From JAAZAI01 sp050942875 (GTDB lineage: Bacteria > Verrucomicrobiota > Kiritimatiellia > RFP12 > UBA3636), in contig JBMNOD010000001.1 of the NCBI GenBank assembly GCA_050942875.1, positions 49,194-113,193 of the forward strand: a stretch of DNA of 64,000 bases, written 5' to 3'. Made by a program: the position numbers and the translations under genes. The notes under the pieces were generated by a model. The model did not search any database. It saw only the letters and a list, made by a program, of their open reading frames with translations, and had not been told where the DNA came from. Shown piece by piece: positions 18,135-27,591 of the stretch. The first letter of the stretch is position 1. Every line of letters starts with the position of its first letter.

Positions 18135-18935
18135 ATGAAAATCCTGTCCGTCGGCAACAGCTTCTCCAACAACGCCCACACATACCTCAATGAAATCGCG
18201 CAGGCCATGGAGGTCGATCTCGTGCTCTTCAACGCCTACATCGGCGGCTGCACGCTCGAACGCCACATGCTCCACGCCGACGCCTACGACAAAAACCGAA
18301 ACGACCCCGAAGGCAGCCCCTACCCCATCTCCAAAGGCTGCCATATCAGCCTGCGGCAAGCCCTCAAGCTGAAAAACTGGGATGTCGTCACCATCCAGCA
18401 AGCCTCCCACGAGAGCTTCAAACCCGAAAGCTACCACCCCCACGGGGATCGTCTGGTCGCCTGCATCCGCCGACACGCGCCAAAAGCCGAAATCGTCGTC
18501 CACCAAACCTGGGCCTACCGAGAAGACCGTCCCTTCCTGGCCGAGAACAACCTCACCACCGACCGGATGTACAAGGAGCTGAACAAGGCCTACGCCGACT
18601 TCTGCGCCGAAAACGACTTCCGCATGATCCCCTCCGGCAACGCCTTCCAAACGGCGCGACGCTCCAGGAAATGGGGCAAGCCGATCTTCCCCAAACGCAA
18701 GGGCTGCACCGTCAAGCGCTCCCTGCATGGCGACGACGCCTTCCACGCCAACGCCAACGGCAACTACCTGCTCGGCTGCGTCTGGTTCGACTTCTTCTTC
18801 GGCATCGACGCCCGCAAAATCACGTTCACACCCGAGGAGGTCGCCTCTGCCGACGCCAAGATCCTGCGCGAAATCGCCCATGCCGTCGTTCTCAAGAACC
18901 GTGCCGCCATGCGCACGGCGGAACGCACGTCATGA
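18135..18935 (+). CDS. SGNH-type hydrolase-like protein (DUF4886 family)
   Basis: 266 residues. The N-terminal MKILSVGNSFSNNAHTYLNEIA is the DUF4886/SGNH block I, with Ser9 as the likely nucleophile. The block DVVTIQQASHES and the C-terminal DAFHANANGNYLLGCVWFDF supply the Asn/Gln and the His-type positions. Such proteins usually deacetylate or cleave esters on plant or microbial glycans. AAGGA precedes the ATG. No signal peptide is visible, which suggests a cytoplasmic enzyme acting on imported oligosaccharide. Its stop overlaps the next start (ATGA), linking it to a putative glycosidase. Confidence 0.8.
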   Translation: MKILSVGNSFSNNAHTYLNEIAQAMEVDLVLFNAYIGGCTLERHMLHADAYDKNRNDPEGSPYPISKGCHISLRQALKLKNWDVVTIQQASHESFKPESYHPHGDRLVACIRRHAPKAEIVVHQTWAYREDRPFLAENNLTTDRMYKELNKAYADFCAENDFRMIPSGNAFQTARRSRKWGKPIFPKRKGCTVKRSLHGDDAFHANANGNYLLGCVWFDFFFGIDARKITFTPEEVASADAKILREIAHAVVLKNRAAMRTAERTS

Positions 18936-21028
18936 AAGCATTCGCCAGCGTCCTTGCCCTGCTCGCCGCCTTCACGCCGATGACGTCCGCATTGGCGGCG
19001 TTCCCGGAGTTCGCCGACATCCCGGATCATGAGAAAATGCCGCCAGGAGCGACCGTCGCCTTCGGCGAAGGCGCAGTGCTCGTCAACGGCAAACCGCGCT
19101 TTCTCATCGGCGCGACGTTCTTCCAGGACGCCGAACGCGACGCCGAAGTCCGCACCACGGGCTACCCGCAAAGCCTGTCCTGGATCTACGAGAGCCTGCC
19201 GGACTACGCGGACGCCCAGCGTCTCGGGCTCGACGCCTTCGGCGCCACACCCGCCCGGACGTGGCGGCGTCGCTACCGTCCCAGGCCCGTGCCGCGCCGC
19301 AACATGAACATCCTCGGCCGTCCCCTGAACGCCGGCGTTCCCATCCTCGCCGAACTGGCGATCGAACCCGGCACCCACGCCTGGATGACGTACATGGAAG
19401 GCGTCAACCCGCCGGAAGGCGCCTGGTTCGACGGCATGGCGCACGGCATCCCGTACAGCGTCGCCCACGTGCACGGCACCGCGCTTTGGAAAAGAATCTG
19501 GAGCTCCGACGCCGCCTACTACCGTCAAAACGGCGTCACCCCCTTCGCCTGGCGCCTCTTCGCGGGCGCAGACTTCTTCGACACCGACCGGCGCAACACC
19601 ACCGCCTTCACCCAATGGCTCAACGCGCGCTGGAAAACACCCGCCGAATTCAACAAAGGCCTCGGCGCCTCGTTCAGCTCATTCCCCGTCGCAGCGCGTG
19701 CCGAAAAAAACGCCTCGAACCTCGGCTTGACGGTCGAGTACGTCAAATTCCTCGAAGACCGCTTCGCCCTGCTCTGCACCCAGGCGGTGGAAATCGTCCG
19801 CAGCGCCACCGGCGACCCCGCGCCAGGCGTCTGCTTCCAGCCGCTGCGCGCCGACGGCAAAGGCATCGACATCCTGCAAGCCGCCGCCAACCACCCCATC
19901 CTCTGCGCGCCCGCCAACCAGACCCAGCCGCGCTATGTTGCACTCTACATGCAGGCCGTCGCACAGGGGCGCCCCGTCTTCTCGCCGCCCGTCCGCCCCG
20001 CCATCGACGCCGAAACAACCCGCGCCGACATCCTCTCGCAATTCGCCCGCGGCTACGCGCTCTGCTACCTGGAGAAATGGCGCCGCCACCCGCGGGAATG
20101 GGTCAAGTACACGCGCGACGACGGCCCCACGCGCCTCGACGAAGCGGCCACCGAAGCGGCGGGCCGACAACACGCCGCCGAAAACCCCGCCAACTTCATG
20201 AACCCCTACGCCGTCCCGCCCGAGGCGCTCCTCGGCATCCGGCTCGCCAAGCAGGACGCACTCAAGGCGGCCGAACTCTTCACGCTCGCCAACCGCACCA
20301 ACGGCGCCCACGTCGCCCTGCTGCATTCGCGCCCGTCCGTGCGCCTCGCGCACGCACGCGGCGACCCCAAGCCCCTCGACACCCTCCCGCAATACGCCGA
20401 CGCCCTCGTCTTTGCGCAGTTCAAGACGGCCCTCGTCCTCGAAGAACAGCTTGCCGACCAAGACCTCTCGCGCTACGCCGCCATCGTCGTCCCCGACGCC
20501 TGCCGCGCCTCGTATCCCGAAACCCCCGCCGCCCTTCGCCGCTACGCCGAACGCGGCGGACGCCTCGTCGTCGCCGCCGGCGCGCTCTCCCAAAACGAGC
20601 ACGGCGCCAACGCCACCAACGCCCTCGCCCTGGCCTCCGCCCAAAACGAGCCTCGCACCCAGCCCCTCGGCGGCGGCAGGGTCACCACCCTGCCACCCGG
20701 CTTCGCGGCGACAAACCTCGTCGCCTCCCTCGGCGCACTGCTCGACGGCCTCGACGTCCCCCGCGCGTGGCGGGGTCTCGACCCCGCCACAGGACAGACG
20801 CTCGCCGGCATCGAAGGCACCCATGCCCGGGCGCCAGACGGACGCCATGGCCTGATCCTCTTCAACCGCACCGACGCGCCCTTGCCGGCGCTCGTCAGCA
20901 TCACCGGCATCGCATCGCCAAAGGCCACCGACCTCCGCACCGGCAGCCCCCTCCCCAGCCGCGACGGCAAAGTCGAAATCACCCTCGCCCCCAACCGCGG
21001 CGAGATGATCCTGATCACCGCCAACTGA
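18932..21028 (+). CDS. Exported putative glycoside hydrolase, beta-galactosidase-like
   Basis: 698 residues with a Sec signal (ends SALAAFPEF). The opening AVLVNGKPRFLIGATFFQDAE and the barrel-like middle region resemble GH42/GH2-type glycosidases. The later part contains a Rossmann-like trimerisation-style domain (YAAIVVPDACRASYPETPAALR then RYAERGGRLVVAAG) as in GH42 beta-galactosidases. It ends with a beta-sandwich (GLILFNRTDAPLPALVS to GEMILITAN). I could not assign the catalytic pair with certainty, so the family is tentative. Coupled by ATGA to the SGNH protein, implying joint removal of ester groups and sugars from one substrate. Confidence 0.6.
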   Translation: MKAFASVLALLAAFTPMTSALAAFPEFADIPDHEKMPPGATVAFGEGAVLVNGKPRFLIGATFFQDAERDAEVRTTGYPQSLSWIYESLPDYADAQRLGLDAFGATPARTWRRRYRPRPVPRRNMNILGRPLNAGVPILAELAIEPGTHAWMTYMEGVNPPEGAWFDGMAHGIPYSVAHVHGTALWKRIWSSDAAYYRQNGVTPFAWRLFAGADFFDTDRRNTTAFTQWLNARWKTPAEFNKGLGASFSSFPVAARAEKNASNLGLTVEYVKFLEDRFALLCTQAVEIVRSATGDPAPGVCFQPLRADGKGIDILQAAANHPILCAPANQTQPRYVALYMQAVAQGRPVFSPPVRPAIDAETTRADILSQFARGYALCYLEKWRRHPREWVKYTRDDGPTRLDEAATEAAGRQHAAENPANFMNPYAVPPEALLGIRLAKQDALKAAELFTLANRTNGAHVALLHSRPSVRLAHARGDPKPLDTLPQYADALVFAQFKTALVLEEQLADQDLSRYAAIVVPDACRASYPETPAALRRYAERGGRLVVAAGALSQNEHGANATNALALASAQNEPRTQPLGGGRVTTLPPGFAATNLVASLGALLDGLDVPRAWRGLDPATGQTLAGIEGTHARAPDGRHGLILFNRTDAPLPALVSITGIASPKATDLRTGSPLPSRDGKVEITLAPNRGEMILITAN

Positions 21029-21583
21029 CCCGCAAGTCTCGCCGCAAATGTTTTCGTGGTCAGTCAGATTGGCCGGATCAGGCCGATCAGCATTTCCGTA
21101 CAGCAAAGTGGACGCGGCGTCCTCGCCGCGTGTCGCCGCCTGCGCCCCAGTCTCCACCCTGCCACACGCCCTCTTTCATCATGGCCACGAAAAACAAAGA
21201 CCACACAAAAAAAATCTGTGCTTTCTATGCTTTCTATGGATAAAAACCGCCAAGGACGCCAAGCAACTCTGTAATTCTGTAATCCATAATTCGTAATTCC
21301 ACCACCCTCGCCCATCCACCTTCTTTTTGCGTTTTTCGTGGCCATTCCCCACCCACCCATGCCACCCTTTCACAGTTCGACAAAGTTCGCGACAAAGCGA
21401 CAAAGCTGTCCTCCGGCAAATCACAAATCACAAATCACAAATCTAAAATCACTGGCGACAGGCATCGACTGGACAACAGGGGCTTGAAACACAGCCCTCC
21501 GGCCCAAATTTCAAGTTTCAAGTTTCAAACAACACAGAGAACCACAAGAAAAAATCTGTGCTTTCTTGTGGTGGTTCATGCGT
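21029..21583. other. Gene-free, repeat-rich spacer upstream of the restriction-modification genes
   Basis: No credible gene. It holds fragments of the dispersed repeat modules, including an 80-bp segment at 21271-21350 that recurs directly at 23757-23835 on the other side of the restriction-modification pair. Near 21410-21450 the sequence ACAAATCACAAATCACAAATC is a short tandem tract. Confidence 0.7.
21271..21350 (+). repeat. Direct repeat left of restriction-modification island
   Basis: An 80-bp stretch starting GTAATTCTGTAATCCATAAT and ending CGTGGCCATTCCCC. The copy at 23757-23835 differs by one missing C only. Together they flank the restriction-modification genes in the same orientation. 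Confidence 0.8.
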
Positions 21584-21612
21584 TTGACCCACATTCAGTT
21601 GAATGCTATACT
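21584..21612 (+). promoter_or_regulatory. Promoter of the restriction-modification pair
   Basis: TTGACC, 17-nt spacer, TATACT (21607-21612), a strong sigma70-type match. The leader is about 60 nt before the ATG at 21682. No controller-protein gene or obvious C-box is present. Confidence 0.65.
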
Positions 21613-21681
21613 TTCCGTCAGTCTTTCATGCTTTAATACGGGTCATACGGGTCTTGCCCTTTACTCACGGAAACGACAGAC

Positions 21682-22332
21682 ATGCCAATCCTAAACCGTC
21701 CCTTCAAACGCGAAGAGCACGTTTACGAAAACGAGCAGTTTTCGGAAATGCTCAAAGACGCGGTTCGATTTTTTCACGGCACACCAGTCTTCAACATTCC
21801 GCCTCCCGAGAAGTTTTCCGGCGCCGGTGTCTACGCCTTGTACTGCCTTTCACGATCGGGCATGTACAGCAAGTTTGGCAATGAAATTAACCGCACGGCG
21901 TATTCTGTGCCGATTTATGTCGGAAAAGCCGTGCCAAGAGGATGGCGGCAGAACAGGATGCTGGATAAACAAGAGTCTGGGAACGTTCTCTTTTCAAGGT
22001 TGTCCGAACATGCGTCAAGCATTCAAGCTGGCAAGGGGCTTTCCATCGATGATTTTGCCTGTCGGTTTGTCATTTTCGAAGGAGAGTCCGCCGGCATGAT
22101 TGGCGCAGTGGAAGCTGCAATCATCCGCGAACACAATCCACTCTGGAACAGTGTCATTGATGGCTTTGGAAATCACGATCCCGGCTCCAAGCGAGTGACA
22201 GGGCGAATGACGCAATGGGATGCACTCCATCCGGGAAGAGCCTGGGCGGCTCGCATGGAAGGCGAGAAACCGGACGCAAAAGATTTGCTCCGCCGGGTGA
22301 AGGATTACATGGTGGGGTTGCGATGCAGATGA
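21682..22332 (+). CDS. Eco29kI-like GIY-YIG restriction endonuclease
   Basis: 216-residue type II restriction enzyme. The GIY-YIG core is visible: GAGVYALYCLS (the GVY element) and VPIYVGKAVPRGWRQ (the YVG element with catalytic Arg context). Later come Glu in EAAIIREHNPLWN and Asn-rich FGNHDPGSKR, as in Eco29kI, whose family cuts at CCGCGG. The neighbouring cytosine methyltransferase overlaps its 3' end, which fits a co-expressed restriction-modification pair. Base composition is clearly lower in GC than the surrounding genes, pointing to horizontal acquisition. The recognition site here is inference. Confidence 0.9.
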   Translation: MPILNRPFKREEHVYENEQFSEMLKDAVRFFHGTPVFNIPPPEKFSGAGVYALYCLSRSGMYSKFGNEINRTAYSVPIYVGKAVPRGWRQNRMLDKQESGNVLFSRLSEHASSIQAGKGLSIDDFACRFVIFEGESAGMIGAVEAAIIREHNPLWNSVIDGFGNHDPGSKRVTGRMTQWDALHPGRAWAARMEGEKPDAKDLLRRVKDYMVGLRCR

Positions 22333-23459
22333 TCGAGCTTTTCACGGGTTGTGGAGGTCTTGCGAAAGGTATGGAACGGGCAGGATTCTCGCATGTGGCT
22401 TTCGTTGAAAACAATTCACACGCCTGCGAAACCTTGAGGTTGAATTTTCCGCCGGAAATCGTGCATGAAGTTGACATCCGGTCTTTTGATTTCTCTCGAT
22501 TCGGATCGGTGGAAGCCATCGCAGGGGGTCCTCCATGCCAGCCTTTCTCGCTTGGAGGCCTCGCCAAGGCGCATAAAGACCATCGCGACATGTTTCCCGA
22601 GGCTACGCGCGCCATAACCGAGCTTGCGCCCCGGGGCTTTATTTTTGAAAATGTCAAAGGGCTTTTGCGACAAAGTTTTTCTGAGTATTTCCAGTACATC
22701 ATCCTCCGCCTGACATACCCTACCTTCCACAAGGCTGATGGTGAACACTGGAAAGAGCATCTAGCCAGGCTGCAGTCCCTTTCCTATCAGAACTATACGG
22801 GGTTGAAATACCAGGTTCAATACAAATTGCTCAATTCCGCCGATTACGGTGTGCCTCAAGTGCGGGAACGCGTATTCATCGTTGGCCTTCGCGACGATGT
22901 CGCAACCCCTTGGAACTGGCCAAAACCGACACATGCGCGAAGCAATTGGAAGACCATTCGCGAGGCCTTGGCGGGGTTGCCAGATCCACAGGACAGGCGC
23001 AACACGTTGTCCGACCATGTTTTTGTTCCAGGAGCGAAGCCTTATCCCGGTCATGTGGGCAGCCCCATTGATCGTCCAAGCAAGACGATTAAAGCCGGGG
23101 CGCATGGCGTTCCGGGTGGCGAGAACATGATTCTTTTCGAAGATGGAACCGTGCGGTATTTTACTGTTCATGAAGCGAAAATCATACAGACTTTCCCAAG
23201 CGACTACTCGATTTCCGGCCCCTGGACCGAGGCGATGCGTCAGATTGGAAACGCCGTTCCGGTCAGGCTTGCCGAGATTCTAGGACGACAGCTTTTCAAG
23301 ATTCTGTCCGCATCAACAACGGATTCGGAACCTATTCGATATCGCTCCGATTCCTCTGGCAATCTCCTGCTTGTCGAACGCTCCCGTAAGCATGCGCGGG
23401 ATGCCTTTTATTCACATTCCGAAGCATCAACAGCATCCGATGTTTGTTCCAGCTACTAA
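22323..23459 (+). CDS. DNA (cytosine-5-)methyltransferase of the Eco29kI-like system
   Basis: 378-residue C5-cytosine methyltransferase protecting host DNA from the adjacent endonuclease. Motif I is IELFTGCGGLAKGMERAG, motif IV GGPPCQPFSLGG with nucleophile Cys72, motif VI FIFENVKGLL, motif VIII QYKLLNSADYGVPQVRERVF, and motif X near the end (MRQIGNAVPVRLAEILG). The ATG at 22323 or the ATGA-overlapping ATG at 22329 could be used; both keep motif I whole. Low GC relative to neighbours, as for its partner. Confidence 0.94.
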   Translation: MQMIELFTGCGGLAKGMERAGFSHVAFVENNSHACETLRLNFPPEIVHEVDIRSFDFSRFGSVEAIAGGPPCQPFSLGGLAKAHKDHRDMFPEATRAITELAPRGFIFENVKGLLRQSFSEYFQYIILRLTYPTFHKADGEHWKEHLARLQSLSYQNYTGLKYQVQYKLLNSADYGVPQVRERVFIVGLRDDVATPWNWPKPTHARSNWKTIREALAGLPDPQDRRNTLSDHVFVPGAKPYPGHVGSPIDRPSKTIKAGAHGVPGGENMILFEDGTVRYFTVHEAKIIQTFPSDYSISGPWTEAMRQIGNAVPVRLAEILGRQLFKILSASTTDSEPIRYRSDSSGNLLLVERSRKHARDAFYSHSEASTASDVCSSY

Positions 23460-24238
23460 CCCGGCCACAAATAGCGTTGCGCACGGAGATTGAGGCATGG
23501 GATCTGGAATTTGGCGTTGGAAAAGGGGCACGGACATTCCTGTCCGTGTTCGTCCACGGGTTGGAAAACCCGTGCCCCTGATTTGCAGCATGAATTATGG
23601 CCGGGTTAGTAGTTGGCTGGCAGACTTCACATGTCTTGGCTGCTGGTTGTCAGGAATTCCTGCGTCGGGTTGTTTGCCAATTTGGATTCCTCAGGCGAAT
23701 CTTGCCAATCTTGCAATCTTGTCTAAAAAACCACTCGGCGAAGCCGCCACAGCCAAGTAATTCTGTAATCCATAATTCGTAATTCACCACCCTCGCCCAT
23801 CCACCTTCTTTTTGCGTTTTTCGTGGCCATTCCCCCAACTCGGCGAAGCCGCCACAGCGCCACACCCCAGCTTCCAGTTTCAAGTGTCAAGTTTCCAACC
23901 AATATGCTATTCTTTCACCCATGCAACCATGCAGGACTCTAGACCATGGTCCATGGACTCTCGAAGTTTTTCCCATCGCCCACCACCCTTCGTCTAGTGA
24001 GGAGTGAGAAGTGAGAAGAGCGCAGTTCAGGCTGGGGACACCCCAGACCCCGTTAGGATCTACGTTTCTGTATCTTTCTGTTGTCTTCTGTGGACAAAAC
24101 TTTTACCCCCACCCACCCCTCCGGTCAAACCGGGGTCTGGGGCAGCGCCCCAGCGGAAACTTCTCTCTCCTCTCTACGCTCTCCTCACTAAAACCAACCC
24201 CTAGCCGCTAGCCGCTCAATTCGACAACGTTTCACCAC
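23460..24238. other. Gene-free, repeat-rich spacer between restriction-modification and selenium genes
   Basis: No credible gene. It contains a two-hairpin block at about 23525-23582 (CACGGACATTCCTGTCCGTG then CACGGGTTGGAAAACCCGTG), the direct repeat 23757-23835, and a dispersed module at about 23999-24052. That module (GTGAGGAGTGAGAAGTGAG onward) forms a loose inverted pair with 24125-24190. Confidence 0.7.
23757..23835 (+). repeat. Direct repeat right of restriction-modification island
   Basis: 79-bp copy of 21271-21350 in the same orientation with one base missing. It could have served in homologous capture of the restriction-modification genes. Confidence 0.8.
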
Positions 24239-25630
24239 ATGACGCCTAAAAACCTCCGAAACATCCCGCAGACCGGCCGCATCCTGGAGACCGACGCGTT
24301 CGCCGCGCTGGCGGCCGCGTTCGGACGCGACCGCGCCGCCCAGGCGGTTCGCGAGGCCATCGAGGCGGCGCGAACCGCCATCCTCGACTCGCCGGCCGAT
24401 CTCCCCGCGCCCACGGCCGACGCGCTGCTCGACGCCGCGCGCCGCGCCTTGGCAGCCGACGACGCCCCGGGCATCAAGCCCGCCGTCAACGCCACCGGCA
24501 TCCTCCTCCACACCGGCCTCGGACGCGCGCCCATGCCCCAGGCCGCCCGCGACGCGGTCGCCCGCTGCATGGGCTGCTGCAACCTCCAAATGGACATGGG
24601 CGACGGCTCGCGCATCCACCGCGAACACGCCATCCGCGACCTGGTCCGCTCCCTCGTCGGCGCCGAAGACGTCGTCCTCGTCAACAACAACGCCGCCGCC
24701 ACGCTGCTCGTCCTCGCCGCCCTCGCCCCCGGCCGCGAGGTCGTCGTGTCGCGCGGCGAGCTGATCGAAATCGGCGGCTCGTTCCGCCTCCCCGACATCA
24801 TGGCGCAAAGCGGCGCCAAACTCCGCGAAGTGGGCACGACCAACAAGACCCACCTCAAGGACTACGAGCAGGCCATCGGCCCCGAGACGGCCCTGCTCAT
24901 GAAAGTCCACAAGAGCAACTACGACATGGTCGGCTTCACGAAGGAAGTCGGCATCGCCGACATCGCCGCCGTCGGCCGCGCCCGCGGCGTCGCCGTGATC
25001 GACGACCTCGGGTGCGGCGCGATGGTGCCGCTGGAACGCTTCGGACTCCCGCACGAAATGACGCTCGCCGAAAGCCTCGCCGCCGGCGCGGACCTCGTGC
25101 TGTCCAGCACGGACAAGCTCGTCGGCGGCCCCCAAGGCGGCCTCGTGGCCGGCAAGGCCGCGCTCGTCGCCAAAATCCGCCGGCACCCCCTCTACCGCGC
25201 CTTCCGCATCTGCAAAATGACGCTCGCCGCGCTCGAAGCCACGCTCCGGCTCTTCAAAAGCCCGGAGACGATCGCCGAAACGCATCCGCTCTACGCCATG
25301 CTCGCGAAGCGCCCCGACGCGCTCCGCGCCCAGGCCGACGCCCTCGCCGAGCAGCTCCGCCCCCTCCTCGCGCCGACGCCGGTGGACGTCGTCGCGCACG
25401 AGGCCTTCCTCGGCGGGGGCGCCGTGCCGGCGCAGCCCCTCCCCTCGTTCGCCGTCGCCATCGCGACGACCCGGGCCGACGCCCTCGCGCGCGCCTTGCG
25501 CGCCTGCCGCGTGCCGGTCTGCCCGCGCATCCACGACAACGCGGTCTTTCTCGACATGCGCACCGTCTCCGAAGCGGAGGCGGCGCACATCGTCGACGCC
25601 TTCCGCGAAATCTCCGGGGGCGCCTCATGA
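24239..25630 (+). CDS. selA: L-seryl-tRNA(Sec) selenium transferase SelA
   Basis: 463-residue PLP enzyme that converts Ser-tRNA(Sec) to Sec-tRNA(Sec) using selenophosphate. N-terminal LRNIPQTGRILE matches the tRNA-binding domain. The fold-type-I core carries INATG-type sequence (VNATGILLHTGLGRAP), NNNAAATLLVLAALA, RGELIEIGGSFR, VGTTNKTHLKDY, and the PLP lysine Lys293 in SSTDKLVGGPQGG. Length matches bacterial SelA. It is first of a tight selA-selB-selD operon: its stop overlaps the selB start (ATGA). No clear ribosome site precedes the ATG. Confidence 0.97.
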   Translation: MTPKNLRNIPQTGRILETDAFAALAAAFGRDRAAQAVREAIEAARTAILDSPADLPAPTADALLDAARRALAADDAPGIKPAVNATGILLHTGLGRAPMPQAARDAVARCMGCCNLQMDMGDGSRIHREHAIRDLVRSLVGAEDVVLVNNNAAATLLVLAALAPGREVVVSRGELIEIGGSFRLPDIMAQSGAKLREVGTTNKTHLKDYEQAIGPETALLMKVHKSNYDMVGFTKEVGIADIAAVGRARGVAVIDDLGCGAMVPLERFGLPHEMTLAESLAAGADLVLSSTDKLVGGPQGGLVAGKAALVAKIRRHPLYRAFRICKMTLAALEATLRLFKSPETIAETHPLYAMLAKRPDALRAQADALAEQLRPLLAPTPVDVVAHEAFLGGGAVPAQPLPSFAVAIATTRADALARALRACRVPVCPRIHDNAVFLDMRTVSEAEAAHIVDAFREISGGAS

Positions 25631-27591
25631 CCCCCGCCCCCGCCACGCCAACGCCCGCGCGCGGCGTCCGGCTCACGCTCGGCACCGCCGGCCACATCGA
25701 CCACGGCAAGACCTCCATCGTCCAGTCCCTCACCGGAACCTGGTGCGCGCGCCTGCCCGAAGAAAAGGCGCGCGGCATGACCATCGACGTCGGCTTCGCC
25801 GCCTGGGACGACGGCGAAGGCCTGAACATCGGCATCGTGGACGTCCCGGGCCACGAGCGCTTCATCCACAACATGGTCGCCGGCGCCAGCGGCATCGACG
25901 TGGCGATGCTCGTCGTGGCGGCGGACGACGGCGTCATGCCGCAAACGCTCGAACACGTCCAGATCCTCCGCATGCTCGGCGTCCGCAAGGGACTCGTCGT
26001 CCTCAACAAATGCGACCTCGCCGACGAGGCGCGCCAGGCGCAGGTCGTCGCCGACATCCGCGCCTGCGTCAAGGACACGTTCCTCGAGAACGCCGCGTGC
26101 GTCCCGTTCTCGGCCAGGACGAACGCCGGGCTCGACGCCCTGAAGGCCGCCTTGCGCAAGGTCGTCTCCGAAACGGCCGAGCGCGACGTCTCGGGTCCCT
26201 TCCTGCTCCATGTCGAACGGGCGTTCCAGCTCAAGGGCTTCGGCACCATCCTCTCGGGCATCCCGCGCTCGGGCAGCGTGAAAATCGGCGACGAAGTCGA
26301 AATGCTGCCGGACGGCACGCGCCACCGCGTCCGCGGCATCCAGGTCTACGGGCGGGACGTCGAGCAGGGCTTCGCCGGCGAATGCGCGGCGCTGCGCCTC
26401 TCCGACCTCTCGCGCGACGCCGCCGCGCGCGGCAAGGTCGTCGCGCTGCCCGGCTACTTCGGCGCGCACCGCTTCCTCAACGCCCGCTTCCTCCACCTCC
26501 CGCAGAACCTCAAGGCGCTGGAGCCCCGCACCGCCATCATGCTCCACGTCGGCACGTCGGAAACGCCCGGCCACCTCGTCCTCCCCACGCTCGACAAGCT
26601 CGCCCCCGGCGCGGAGTCCTACGTCCAAATCCAGCTCGAACGCCCCGTCGTCGCCGCCCCCGGCGACTTCTACCTCGTCCGCCGCCGCTCCCCCGCCCAG
26701 ACCCTTGGCGGCGGCACGCTGATCGACTGCTCCGACACCAAACTTCGCCGCGGGCGCGGCGACTGGGCCCGGGCGCGCGCCGAGGCCGAGGCCGCCGCCG
26801 GCGACGACGCCGAGAAGATGCGCCTCGCCCTCGAAAAGGCCGGGAACGATCCCGTCCACCTCGACAACTGGGCCCGCCTCGCCTCGGTCGCCCCCGACGC
26901 CGCCCGCGCCGCCGCCGACGCCCTGGCCGCCGTCGGCAAGGCCATCGCGCTGCCGGGCCTGCGCTACGTCGCCCCCGCCGCCCTCGACGCCGCCCGCGCC
27001 GCCGTCGTCGCGCGCCTCGACTCCCTCCACGCCGCGAACCCGCTCCATCGCGGCTTCGACCGGAAGACCCTCTGCCAGGGCCTCCCCGGCTCCCGCCTCC
27101 TCCTCGACCGCGTCTTCGACGCGCTCCTCGCCGACGGCGATCTCGTCCGGGAAGCCGACCGCTTCTTCCTCAAGGCCCGCGAACCCGTCCTCGACAAGCG
27201 CCAGACCGCCCTCGCCGACAACATCGCCGGCCTCTTCGAAAGCGCGCGCTACGAAACGCCGCGCCCCGATTCCCTGCCCGCCCGCCTGCACATCACGCAG
27301 GCCGAAGCCGACGCCCTCCTCGTCAACCTCTGCCACCGCGGCGTCCTCGTGCGCCTCTCCGACGTCGTCCTGCTCCACGCCGCCTGGGTGGCGGAGTCCG
27401 AACGCCGCCTCCGCGAGCATCTCGACGCCCATGGACGCATCGACGCCGGCGCCTTCAAGGACTTGCTCAAGACCTCGCGCAAGTTCGCCATCCCCCTTCT
27501 CGAACACTGGGACGCCGCCGGCCTCACCCGCCGGACTGGCGATTTCCGAGTCCTCCGCCAACCCGCCAACCAAACCCCAAGCCAGCCATGA
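25627..27591 (+). CDS. selB: Selenocysteine-specific translation elongation factor SelB
   Basis: 654-residue GTPase that brings Sec-tRNA(Sec) to UGA codons at a SECIS element. G1 reads GTAGHIDHGKTS, G3 DVPGHERFIHNM, G4 NKCDL; the domains II-III follow (VERAFQLKGFGTILSGIPRSG). The last 200 residues form the winged-helix repeats that bind the SECIS hairpin. The ATG overlaps the selA stop, and its own stop overlaps selD. Together with SelA and SelD it shows that this organism decodes UGA as selenocysteine in some genes. No selC-type tRNA was found in the window. Confidence 0.97.
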   Translation: MTPAPATPTPARGVRLTLGTAGHIDHGKTSIVQSLTGTWCARLPEEKARGMTIDVGFAAWDDGEGLNIGIVDVPGHERFIHNMVAGASGIDVAMLVVAADDGVMPQTLEHVQILRMLGVRKGLVVLNKCDLADEARQAQVVADIRACVKDTFLENAACVPFSARTNAGLDALKAALRKVVSETAERDVSGPFLLHVERAFQLKGFGTILSGIPRSGSVKIGDEVEMLPDGTRHRVRGIQVYGRDVEQGFAGECAALRLSDLSRDAAARGKVVALPGYFGAHRFLNARFLHLPQNLKALEPRTAIMLHVGTSETPGHLVLPTLDKLAPGAESYVQIQLERPVVAAPGDFYLVRRRSPAQTLGGGTLIDCSDTKLRRGRGDWARARAEAEAAAGDDAEKMRLALEKAGNDPVHLDNWARLASVAPDAARAAADALAAVGKAIALPGLRYVAPAALDAARAAVVARLDSLHAANPLHRGFDRKTLCQGLPGSRLLLDRVFDALLADGDLVREADRFFLKAREPVLDKRQTALADNIAGLFESARYETPRPDSLPARLHITQAEADALLVNLCHRGVLVRLSDVVLLHAAWVAESERRLREHLDAHGRIDAGAFKDLLKTSRKFAIPLLEHWDAAGLTRRTGDFRVLRQPANQTPSQP

